DNA from: Rhodoferax sp. OV413
GTDB lineage: Bacteria; Pseudomonadota; Gammaproteobacteria; Burkholderiales; Burkholderiaceae_C
Reading direction: 5' to 3'
Length of the DNA stretch: 9,159 nt
Assembly: GCA_945861195.1 (NCBI GenBank)
Contig: CAMATS010000065.1
Coordinates: 1 to 9,159, forward strand
Made by a program: the position numbers and the translations under genes. Below are positions 1 to 5,537 of the stretch, piece by piece; position 1 is the stretch's first letter; each line of letters opens with the position of its first letter. The notes beneath the pieces were generated by a model. It was given only the letters and a program-made list of their open reading frames with translations, had not been told where the DNA came from and made no database searches.

Positions 1-3
1 CAA

Positions 4-1122
4 ATGCCGCGGCAGCGTGTGGTGGTCGGCCTGAGTGGTGGCGTGGACTCTGCGGTTACTGCCTGGCTGCTCAAGCAACAGGGCCATGAGGTGCTTGGCA
101 TCTTCATGAAGAACTGGGAAGACGACGACGACAGCGCCTACTGCGCCTCCAATATTGATTTTGTGGACGCCGCAGCAGTGGCGGATGTGCTGGGTATCGA
201 GATTGAGCATGTTAATTTCGCCGCTGAATACAAAGACCGGGTGTTTGCCGAATTTTTGCGCGAATACCAGGCCGGACGCACGCCCAACCCCGACATTCTG
301 TGCAATGCCGAGATCAAGTTCAAGTCTTTTTTGGACCATGCGCTGCGCCTGGGGGCCGACCACATTGCCACCGGCCATTACGCTCGCGTTCGGCACAACG
401 ACGCCACCGCCCGCTTTGAGCTGCTCAAGGGACTGGACCCGGCCAAAGACCAAAGCTATTTTTTGCACCGCCTGAATCAGGCGCAGCTGGCCAAAACCCT
501 GTTTCCGGTTGGGGAACTGCTCAAAACCGAGGTGCGTCGTTTGGCCGGCGAAATCGGGCTGCCCAACGCCCGCAAAAAAGATTCCACCGGCATCTGCTTC
601 ATTGGCGAGCGCCCGTTTCGTGATTTTTTGAACCGCTACATCGCCAAAGAGCCCGGCGCCATCAAGGACGAGCGCGGGCGCACCGTGGGCCAGCACGTGG
701 GCCTGAGCTTCTACACCCTGGGCCAGCGCCAGGGCTTGGGCATCGGCGGGCTCAAAGCCAAAGGGGCGCAACGCGGCGGCGGCGAACACGCGCCCTGGTT
801 TGTAGCGCGCAAGGACATGGCCAACAACACGCTGTGGGTGGTACAGGGCCATGAACACCCCTGGCTGCAGTCGAGCCAGTTGCAGGCGCAAGACGCCAGC
901 TGGATCAGCGGGCATGCGCCAGATACAGGCCCCTTGGCGGCCAAGACCCGCTACCGGCAGGCAGATGCGCCCTGCACCCTTCTTACGCCCAGCATCAGCA
1001 GCTTTGCGCTGGATTTCAGCGCCGCGCAGTGGGCGGTGACACCCGGGCAGTCCGCCGTGCTGTATGACGGCGAGTTGTGCTTAGGGGGTGGGGTGATCAG
1101 CGGCAACGGCCTGGCTGCTTAA
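4..1122 (+). CDS. mnmA: tRNA-specific 2-thiouridylase MnmA
   Basis: MnmA is a cytoplasmic enzyme that uses ATP and a persulfide sulfur relay to thiolate the wobble uridine (U34) of tRNA-Lys, tRNA-Glu and tRNA-Gln. The 372-residue product is normal length for the family. Visible landmarks are the N-terminal PP-loop SGGVDS (residues 11-16), the first catalytic cysteine in NPDILCNAEIKF (Cys100), the ATGHYAR segment (122-128), the KDQSYFL motif (148-154), and the second catalytic cysteine in DSTGICFIGERPF (Cys198). The C-terminal part (from about residue 215) is the expected beta-barrel/tRNA-binding region. The ATG lies three bases from the window edge, so its ribosome binding site and promoter cannot be judged. 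It ends with TAA. The gene is intact, with codon use typical of a high-G+C core gene. It marks the left chromosomal border of the accessory stretch that follows. Confidence 0.97.
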   Translation: MPRQRVVVGLSGGVDSAVTAWLLKQQGHEVLGIFMKNWEDDDDSAYCASNIDFVDAAAVADVLGIEIEHVNFAAEYKDRVFAEFLREYQAGRTPNPDILCNAEIKFKSFLDHALRLGADHIATGHYARVRHNDATARFELLKGLDPAKDQSYFLHRLNQAQLAKTLFPVGELLKTEVRRLAGEIGLPNARKKDSTGICFIGERPFRDFLNRYIAKEPGAIKDERGRTVGQHVGLSFYTLGQRQGLGIGGLKAKGAQRGGGEHAPWFVARKDMANNTLWVVQGHEHPWLQSSQLQAQDASWISGHAPDTGPLAAKTRYRQADAPCTLLTPSISSFALDFSAAQWAVTPGQSAVLYDGELCLGGGVISGNGLAA

Positions 1123-1155
1123 CCACAGCCGTGGAGCTGGGGCTTGCCTCTTGGG

Positions 1156-1440
1156 TCATTTGACGCTCGTTGCGTCCGCCTCTGCCTCAGGCCACAAGCT
1201 TGGAAACAAAAAGCGAAGCGCATGCTGCGGCAAACCGAAGCGCACTTTGCCTTGCGGCGTATCGGACTTGAGCAGTCCTCGCTTGACCAACGCACCAAGC
1301 GCATCGGTGGCCGCCCTGATGCGCCGGTTGCGCGCCAACTGCGCCGCGCGAAATCGGGCGATGAATTCATGCGTGAAAGGCGGCTTGTGCAGGCAGTCGG
1401 GGTGATAGATGTGTTGGCGCCGACCGAAAACAGAGCCCAC
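1156..1440 (-). pseudogene. Probable decayed ORF remnant, C-terminal fragment
   Basis: This 94-codon minus-strand frame is the only protein-like reading in the 390 bp between mnmA and the toxin gene. The product is basic and helix-rich: an HIYHPDCLHKPPFTHEF segment (residues 10-26), an Arg/Ala-rich helix (about 29-43), a segment resembling the end of a winged helix (DALGALVKRGLLKSDTPQG, about 46-64), and a tail RFGLPQHALRFLFPSLWPEAE (about 67-87). The tail vaguely recalls winged-helix C-termini of Fic-type proteins, and the front part recalls a hydrolase C-terminus, but I cannot assign a family. There is no ribosome binding site, and an in-frame stop sits two codons upstream of the ATG (1444-1446). 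The start lies inside the loop of the inverted repeat at 1412-1466. I infer the 3' remainder of a gene that lost its front part. It could also be a small intact hypothetical gene, or no gene at all. Confidence 0.35.
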
Positions 1441-1466
1441 TGGTCAATTTGGCGTCGGCGCCAACA
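1412..1466. repeat. Perfect 13-bp inverted repeat with 29-nt loop
   Basis: The left arm at 1412-1424 reads TGTTGGCGCCGAC and the right arm at 1454-1466 is its exact reverse complement. The bases flanking the arms on both sides do not pair, so the stem is exactly 13 bp. The arms contain the palindrome GGCGCC. A smaller hairpin (TTGGCG, loop TCGG, CGCCAA; 1449-1464) competes with it inside the right half. In RNA from the toxin-antitoxin strand the structure would lie about 50 to 100 nt after the toxin stop, but no T-run follows on either strand, so it does not look like an intrinsic terminator. Confidence 0.8.
1442..1466 (+). repeat. 25-bp direct repeat, copy 1 (left of toxin-antitoxin module)
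   Basis: The segment begins GGTCAATTTG and ends GGCGCCAACA. It matches 2307-2331 at 24 of 25 positions; the single difference is G1452 here against A2317 there. Its last 13 bases are the right arm of the inverted repeat at 1412-1466. It is followed directly by GTTAGGC. It lies about 45 bp beyond the toxin stop codon. Confidence 0.85.
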
Positions 1467-1512
1467 GTTAGGCCTCAATGCCACGGAATTGGCCTTGGCT
1501 TTGGTTTGCTGA

Positions 1513-1935
1513 TCAAGGATTGAAGCGCTCAAAAAATTGAGCGGGCGAGAGTATTTCGACTCCCTTGTAGGCTTTCACGTCCTTCAAATCTGGGTCGCCT
1601 GAAATGAGGATGGATGCACCTGAATCGATGGCAAGTTCAATGAACTTATCGTCGGTTTTGTCTCGACTGACCGACACTGCAGAGGATATTTCAAAGCGCT
1701 GGATTGATTGTGCTATCTGAACCAGATGTCGTAAACGGCCTGATTCACCGAAGTAGCGATCAAATTTGGGCCTGGCTATGCGTGTTTCCAGTTCATGCCA
1801 AGTATCCTGATTCTGGGCAATCACGAAATGCTCGATGGCTAGCGCCAGGGCTTGAGCGGTCTTTGATTGTGGGAGCAAGCCCGCGCTAATTAAGACGTTG
1901 GTGTCTATAACGATGAATGCGGGCTCAATCTTCAT
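1513..1935 (-). CDS. PIN-domain toxin (predicted ribonuclease) of a type II toxin-antitoxin pair
   Basis: This is a small PIN-fold protein of the COG1569 type, expected to be a metal-dependent ribonuclease held inactive by the antitoxin encoded just upstream. Counting from the chosen ATG, the product is 140 residues. The N-terminal strand FIVIDTNVLISAG carries the first acidic residue (Asp11). ELETRIARPKF supplies the middle Glu (Glu48). TDDKFIELA and ISGDPDLK supply the C-terminal acidic pair (Asp95/96 and Asp114). So the full acidic set of an active PIN domain appears present. I chose the ATG at 1935 because it gives the usual short lead-in to the IDTNV strand. It overlaps the antitoxin stop by 11 bp, which suggests translational coupling. 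An in-frame ATG six codons upstream (1953) is the alternative. The target RNA cannot be told from sequence. Confidence 0.88.
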   Translation of the reverse strand: MKIEPAFIVIDTNVLISAGLLPQSKTAQALALAIEHFVIAQNQDTWHELETRIARPKFDRYFGESGRLRHLVQIAQSIQRFEISSAVSVSRDKTDDKFIELAIDSGASILISGDPDLKDVKAYKGVEILSPAQFFERFNP

Positions 1936-2230
1936 TGAGCATGCGCATGACACCGTCTTCGGTCAAGCCTTCTTCGGCCGCTTGATTGCTCATTTTCCCG
2001 AGGTGCAAGCGCATCGCCTCCCCCGCATCTTGCCCAAGAAGCGGGTAGTTCTCACTAATCAGCGCGGCGACATGTAACGGAATGGTCTGGGTGGATGCCT
2101 TGTAGTCCTCGTACGATTGGACGACCGCCACGGGGCGGCCTCGTCGGGTGACCGTGATTGGCTGTCGCTGGGATGCGTCAATGAGCGTGCCAAATTGGTT
2201 TTGGGCAGCAAGAGATGTCATAGTGAGCAT
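1925..2230 (-). CDS. Phd/YefM-family antitoxin
   Basis: This is the first gene of the toxin-antitoxin operon. It encodes a predicted antitoxin that binds the PIN toxin and represses the operon promoter. The 101-residue product has the typical N-terminal Phd/YefM DNA-binding fold, seen as QNQFGTLIDASQ followed by QPITVTRRGRPVAVVQSYEDY (about residues 10-43). That strand-turn with RRGRP is the family hallmark. The C-terminal part (EGLTEDGVMRMLNED, 87-101) is the acidic, flexible type of segment that usually wraps the toxin. I kept the ATG at 2230 because it gives the usual spacing to the FG motif; a second ATG at 2221 is possible. Neither has a strong Shine-Dalgarno sequence. The stop overlaps the toxin start. 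A good sigma70 promoter lies 33 bp upstream. Confidence 0.88.
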   Translation of the reverse strand: MLTMTSLAAQNQFGTLIDASQRQPITVTRRGRPVAVVQSYEDYKASTQTIPLHVAALISENYPLLGQDAGEAMRLHLGKMSNQAAEEGLTEDGVMRMLNED

Positions 2231-2262
2231 ATTTACGGCTTCATTTATTAAGTGTTACAGCC

Positions 2263-2290
2263 ATAATAGCTGTTTCAACTATTTTGTCAA
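2263..2290 (-). promoter_or_regulatory. Sigma70-type promoter of the toxin-antitoxin operon
   Basis: On the minus strand there is a perfect -35 hexamer TTGACA (2290-2285), a 16-bp spacer, and a -10 hexamer TATTAT (2268-2263; 5 of 6 to consensus). Transcription would start near 2256, giving a leader of roughly 25 to 35 nt before the antitoxin ATG. The region is A+T-rich compared with the surrounding genes. Phd-type antitoxins usually autoregulate by binding palindromes in such promoters, but I see no clear long palindrome here. Confidence 0.65.
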
Positions 2291-2306
2291 GCCGGTGATC
2301 CAGTTA

Positions 2307-2331
2307 GGTCAATTTGACGTCGGCGCCAACA
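2307..2331 (+). repeat. 25-bp direct repeat, copy 2 (right of toxin-antitoxin module)
   Basis: This is the second copy of the element at 1442-1466, in the same orientation and with one mismatch (A2317). It sits just upstream of the toxin-antitoxin promoter, so the two copies bracket the whole operon. It contains the third occurrence of the 13-bp core (2319-2331) but has no inverted partner nearby. It is preceded by CAGTTA, similar to the CAGTTAGG that overlaps the end of copy 1. Confidence 0.85.
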
Positions 2332-2419
2332 ACCCAGTTCATCTTCGGATGCTCAAGGCCTTTGGCGGCTTTTCTTTTCTTTGCTTTTCTTTACATACTG
2401 CATAAATTCTATACAAAAC

Positions 2420-2425
2420 TATAAT
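2420..2425 (+). promoter_or_regulatory. Possible -10 element for the ATPase gene
   Basis: A perfect TATAAT lies in the A+T-rich stretch 2390-2450, about 36 bp before the ATPase start codon. I find no good -35 hexamer at 16 to 18 bp; the nearest candidate, TTTACA at 2390-2395, is 24 bp away. A second weak -10-like TATAAA follows at 2430-2435. The rest of 2332-2461 shows a pyrimidine-rich tract (2371-2392) and no other feature I can support. Confidence 0.3.
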
Positions 2426-2461
2426 TTGCTATAAATCACAATAATTCAGCTGCGACCACCC

Positions 2462-3616
2462 ATGACTAAGCTCTTCAAACGCACTGATCTTGCCAACGAG
2501 GTTGCGGACAAGATCCTTTTCACTTCCCCAACGTCGGCATCGAGTTCGGGGTTGTTTCTGGCTGCACCCAGGCGCACGGGCAAGTCCACGTTCTTGCGCG
2601 AAGACCTGCGACCGCAGTTGGAAGCCAAAGGGGCTTTGGTTCTGTATGTGGATCTTTGGGAGAACCGTCAAACCGACCCAGGCGATGCCATCGTGAACGC
2701 AATTCGAGCCGAATTGGCAAAGCACGACGGCGTTATCAAACGCCTGGCCAAGTCAACAGGACTTGAAAAAGTTTCAATCGCTGGAACCTCCTTCGCGCTG
2801 GACAAACTGGGGCTTGCTCAGGGCATTTCGCTCAGTGCAGCGTTGAGCGCTTTGTCTGACGATGTGCAGACACCCATCGTCCTCGTGATTGACGAGGCTC
2901 AGCACGCCATCACTACCGACGGCGGCACCCATGCATTGTTTTCACTAAAGGCTGCGCGGGACGAACTCAACAGCACGCGCCACAAGGGCCTGCGGGTGGT
3001 GGCCACTGGCTCCAACCAGGATAAGCTGGCGATGCTGCGCAATAGCAAGGATCAGGCTTTTTTTGGCGCGCCCTTGGTTCGGTTCCCATCCCTCGGTAGA
3101 GAGTACGTCAAATGGTTCTGCGCTCATGCGGATCTCGGTGCGACCCTCGAGCCTGAGGTGGTGTTTGAGCTGTTCAGTAAGGCGTCATTCCGACCAGAGA
3201 TATTGGGCGCCGCAGCGGACACATTGCGTTTTGCCTTTGGAGTCGAAAAGAATGACATAGAAAGTCGGTTTTACGAGGAAGTTCAACTTGAAATCAACTC
3301 CACCAACAAAGAAGCGATGCGCGTTATTCACAGTCTGACGCCATTGCAGTCAGCAGTTTTTCAGGTTCTGGCCACTGCAGGGACAGACTACGCGCCTTTT
3401 GAGGGGAAAACCATGGAGCTGTATCAAAGCGCAATGTCCAGCATTTCGCCCAAGAGCGATGTTGCCCCTGACCTGTCCAATGTCCAGCAGGCACTTGCCG
3501 CCTTGCAAGAAAAAGGGTTGGTCTGGAAGGCCGCCCGTGGTGTTTACGCACTGGAGGACACAAGCCTTGGCGAGTTACTGGTCAGCAATGGTCGCAGTTT
3601 GAGGAGCGCTGCTTGA
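2462..3616 (+). CDS. Orphan AAA/STAND-like P-loop ATPase, function unknown
   Basis: The 384-residue protein appears cytoplasmic, with no signal peptide or membrane segment. Its P-loop reads APRRTGKST (residues 35-43), with Ala in place of the first Gly of the classical Walker A. A strand YVDLWE follows (62-67). Walker B is IVLVIDEAQHA (139-149), with the acidic pair Asp144-Glu145. A sensor-1-like strand VVATGSNQDKL ends near 189. The segment FFGAPLVRFPSLGREYV (200-216) is typical of ORC/STAND-like ATPases. A C-terminal winged-helix-like domain follows (about 286-366; SLTPLQSAVFQVL, then VQQALAALQEKGLVW and RGVYALED). Proteins of this build occur as lone 'ATP-binding protein' genes in proteobacteria, and I know no established function. 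No effector domain is fused. The ATG has no visible Shine-Dalgarno sequence. The gene sits in the accessory stretch, back to back with the toxin-antitoxin operon and convergent with ssb. A defence or mobile-element role is possible but is only inference. Confidence 0.85.
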   Translation: MTKLFKRTDLANEVADKILFTSPTSASSSGLFLAAPRRTGKSTFLREDLRPQLEAKGALVLYVDLWENRQTDPGDAIVNAIRAELAKHDGVIKRLAKSTGLEKVSIAGTSFALDKLGLAQGISLSAALSALSDDVQTPIVLVIDEAQHAITTDGGTHALFSLKAARDELNSTRHKGLRVVATGSNQDKLAMLRNSKDQAFFGAPLVRFPSLGREYVKWFCAHADLGATLEPEVVFELFSKASFRPEILGAAADTLRFAFGVEKNDIESRFYEEVQLEINSTNKEAMRVIHSLTPLQSAVFQVLATAGTDYAPFEGKTMELYQSAMSSISPKSDVAPDLSNVQQALAALQEKGLVWKAARGVYALEDTSLGELLVSNGRSLRSAA

Positions 3617-3678
3617 ACTCTGGGGCCAGGCTCGATGGCTGGATTTTCAATCGCGACAAAGCGAATGAGCGCTAGGAC

Positions 3679-4185
3679 CTAGAACGGAATATCGTCATCC
3701 ATATCGTCAAAGCCGCTCGATGGCTTGGAGGCGACTGCTGCGGGCGCCGGGCGCTGCGCTGGCGGGGCAGGACGGGACGCTGGCGCCGGGCGCGAGTAGC
3801 CACCACCGCCTCCACCGCCACCTTCTTCCCCACCGGGGCCGCCCATGCCCTCTCGCTTGCCGAGCAATTGCATTTCAGTGGCGATGATGTCGACGGTGTT
3901 TTTCTCAACACCGGCCTGGTCGGTGTACTTGCCGTACTTGAGGCGGCCCTCCACATAGATCGGCTGGCCCTTTTTGACGTACTCACCGGCGATCTCGGCC
4001 AGACGGTCGTAAAAGGTCACGCGGTGCCACTGGGTGTCCTCAATCGACTCGCCGGAGTTTTTATCTTTGCGCCGTGTGGATGTGGCGACGCTGACATTGG
4101 CCACCGCCTGGCCAGAGGGCAGATAACGAATTTCCGGGTCTCGGCCACAGTTGCCCACGAGAATGACTTTGTTGACGGATGCCAT
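3679..4185 (-). CDS. ssb: Single-stranded DNA-binding protein SSB
   Basis: SSB coats single-stranded DNA as a tetramer during replication, recombination and repair, and recruits partner enzymes through its C-terminal tip. The 168-residue product has the N-terminal OB fold (about 1-110) with family signatures MASVNKVILVGNCGRDPEIR, DTQWHRV (Trp53) and GQPIYVEGRLKYGKYTD. A Gly-rich run (eight Gly, 122-129) opens a Pro/Ala-rich linker, and the acidic tip DMDDDIPF closes the protein. A strong Shine-Dalgarno TGGAGG (4200-4195) stands 9 nt before the ATG. The transporter gene ends 27 bp upstream on the same strand, so the two are probably co-transcribed, although a separate ssb promoter inside the transporter gene is possible. 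By eye I saw no LexA-type box next to it. The gene is intact. Confidence 0.97.
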   Translation of the reverse strand: MASVNKVILVGNCGRDPEIRYLPSGQAVANVSVATSTRRKDKNSGESIEDTQWHRVTFYDRLAEIAGEYVKKGQPIYVEGRLKYGKYTDQAGVEKNTVDIIATEMQLLGKREGMGGPGGEEGGGGGGGGYSRPAPASRPAPPAQRPAPAAVASKPSSGFDDMDDDIPF

Positions 4186-4212
4186 GGTTTTTTTCCTCCA
4201 GAGTTTCGAAGA

Positions 4213-5493
4213 TTATCCAGCCTTTGCGGCCTGTTGTGCCGCCCTGGGTGGGGGGGCGCGCATTGGCCAGGCAATGAGCAGCCAGCACAGGCTGGCCAGG
4301 CCACAAACCGCAAAAAGTCCCTGGGTGCCGGTGGTTTTCACCAGGATGCCGCCCACCAGGCCACCGGCAAAAAATCCAAATGATTGCAGCGTGTTGTACA
4401 CGCCCAGGGCCGCGCCGCGGGCGTGTGCCGGCGCCAGCCGGGTGGCCAAGCTGGGCTGAGCTGCCTCCAGCACATTGAAGCCGCAGAAATAAGCCAGCAG
4501 CAAGGCCGCCAAAGCCCCCAGTGTCGGCGCGCTGGCCACGGCCATAAAGCCCAGTTGCACCAGCGCCATGAGCCCAATAGCGAGCAAAAAAACACTGCGC
4601 AAATAACCCCGGCGCTCGAGCGGAAAGAGGGTTATGCCCATGACCACAAAAGAGCCCGAAACAGCGGGCAGGTACACCCACCAATGCTGCTCTGTGCCAA
4701 GCCCGGCCTGCACCAGCAGCGCCGGGACTGCCACCCACATCGCTATTTGCACTGCGTACAGCACAAACACACCCGCATCCAGACGCAGCATGGCAGGGTC
4801 GCGCAGCACCTGGGCCAGGCTGCCCCGCAGCATGGCCGAGCTGCTCAGCGGCGGCTCGGGCGGCACCAGCCAGATCACCACCGCCGCACCGGCCAATGCC
4901 AGCAAGCCAGTCAGGCCAAACAGCCCGGCCAGGCCAAAGCGGGCGGCCAGCAGCGGCCCAAGAATCAGCGAGACAGCAAAGGTCAGGGCAATGCTGCCCC
5001 CCACCAGCGCCAGCGCCTTGGTGCGGACCTCGTCACGGGTCTGGTCGGCCAACAAAGCAGACACCGCCGCCGACACCGCGCCACCGCCTTGCAGGGCCCG
5101 CCCGATGGTCAGCCCCATCAGGCTGTCGGCCAGGGCGGCAGCAAAGCTGCCCACGGCCATCAGCATCAGCCCAGCCACGATCACCCGCTTGCGCCCCAGC
5201 CGGTCCGAAGCCATGCCAAAAGGGATTTGCAACAGGCCTTGGCTGAGGCCATAAATGCCCATGGCCAGCCCCACCAGGGCCGGGTCATCGCCGCCAGGGT
5301 ATTTGGCGGCTTCCAGCGCAAACACCGGCAGCACCAAAAACAGACCCAGCATGCGCAGGCCGTAGATGGCGGCCAATGACAGGCTGGTACGCCGCTCCAG
5401 CGCAGTCATGCGGTAAGTGCTTGCGGGAGAATGGGGGGTCACGCCGGTCACAGCCATGTTCTTTTTGAGCAGCGGATTGTCGGCCATCCGCAT
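4213..5493 (-). CDS. MFS transporter, YajR-like (DHA1-type efflux family)
   Basis: This is a predicted inner-membrane proton-driven transporter of the major facilitator superfamily with about 12 membrane helices; the substrate is unknown. From about residue 31 the sequence (MTALERRTSLSLAAIYGLRML, then LVLPVFALEA) resembles E. coli YajR as I recall it. Motif A is clear in the loop between helices 2 and 3: PFGMASDRLGRKR (91-103). GRALQGGGAVSAAVSALLAD (131-150) and the NTLQSFGFFAGGLVGG segment (367-382) also fit the family. At 426 residues it ends soon after helix 12 with MRAPPPRAAQQAAKAG, so it lacks the cytoplasmic C-terminal YAM domain of YajR. The ATG at 5493 abuts an AGAGAG run and has AGGG 7 nt upstream; the ATG at 5487 is an equal alternative. 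It is divergent from lysR across about 40 bp and is followed by ssb. Confidence 0.92.
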   Translation of the reverse strand: MRMADNPLLKKNMAVTGVTPHSPASTYRMTALERRTSLSLAAIYGLRMLGLFLVLPVFALEAAKYPGGDDPALVGLAMGIYGLSQGLLQIPFGMASDRLGRKRVIVAGLMLMAVGSFAAALADSLMGLTIGRALQGGGAVSAAVSALLADQTRDEVRTKALALVGGSIALTFAVSLILGPLLAARFGLAGLFGLTGLLALAGAAVVIWLVPPEPPLSSSAMLRGSLAQVLRDPAMLRLDAGVFVLYAVQIAMWVAVPALLVQAGLGTEQHWWVYLPAVSGSFVVMGITLFPLERRGYLRSVFLLAIGLMALVQLGFMAVASAPTLGALAALLLAYFCGFNVLEAAQPSLATRLAPAHARGAALGVYNTLQSFGFFAGGLVGGILVKTTGTQGLFAVCGLASLCWLLIAWPMRAPPPRAAQQAAKAG

Positions 5494-5522
5494 CTCTCTA
5501 CCCTGCCGGGCTAAAACCTGAA

Positions 5523-5537
5523 TTCAAGCGCTGTGAA
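5523..5537. promoter_or_regulatory. Candidate LysR operator (T-N11-A palindrome) over the lysR start codon
   Basis: TTCA (5523-5526) and TGAA (5534-5537) form an inverted repeat around AGCGCTG. T5524 and A5536 give the T-N11-A spacing expected for LysR-type binding sites. It lies in the roughly 40-bp gap shared by lysR and the divergent transporter gene and covers the GTG start codon of lysR. The arms are short, so this could be chance. The remaining gap sequence shows no convincing -35/-10 pair for either gene. Confidence 0.3.

Noticed and set aside
1123..1134. Hairpin after the mnmA stop (CCAC AGCC GTGG) as a terminator
   Set aside because: The stem is only four base pairs and no T-run follows.
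1412..1473. Integron attC site (GTTAGGC core-like box beside an inverted repeat, with a matching GTTAGGT near the other repeat)
   Set aside because: The GTTRRRY-like boxes are present at both ends of the toxin-antitoxin segment. However, no complementary RYYYAAC partner sits at the other end of the stem, the L boxes are not separable, and no integrase is in the window. The resemblance is noted within the repeat finding, not called as a feature.
1119..1532. 137-residue minus-strand reading overlapping the region after mnmA
   Set aside because: Its composition is rich in Arg, Ser and Cys, typical of an out-of-frame translation. The neighbouring frame 1156-1440 looks far more protein-like, and this reading also overlaps the toxin stop.
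2148..2405. 85-residue plus-strand reading across the toxin-antitoxin promoter and repeat copy 2
   Set aside because: It overlaps the antitoxin start and promoter, has no ribosome binding site, and its product is low-complexity and hydrophobic from a pyrimidine-rich tract.
3617..3678. Bidirectional terminator between the ATPase gene and ssb
   Set aside because: Only 4 to 5 bp palindromes (for example CTAGG-A-CCTAG at 3672-3682, which overlaps the ssb stop) are present, with no adjoining T-tract.
4384..5379. 331-residue plus-strand reading antisense to the transporter
   Set aside because: It is extremely rich in Gln, His, Arg and Ala, as expected from the antisense of a G+C-rich membrane protein gene. 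The transporter frame has clear family motifs.
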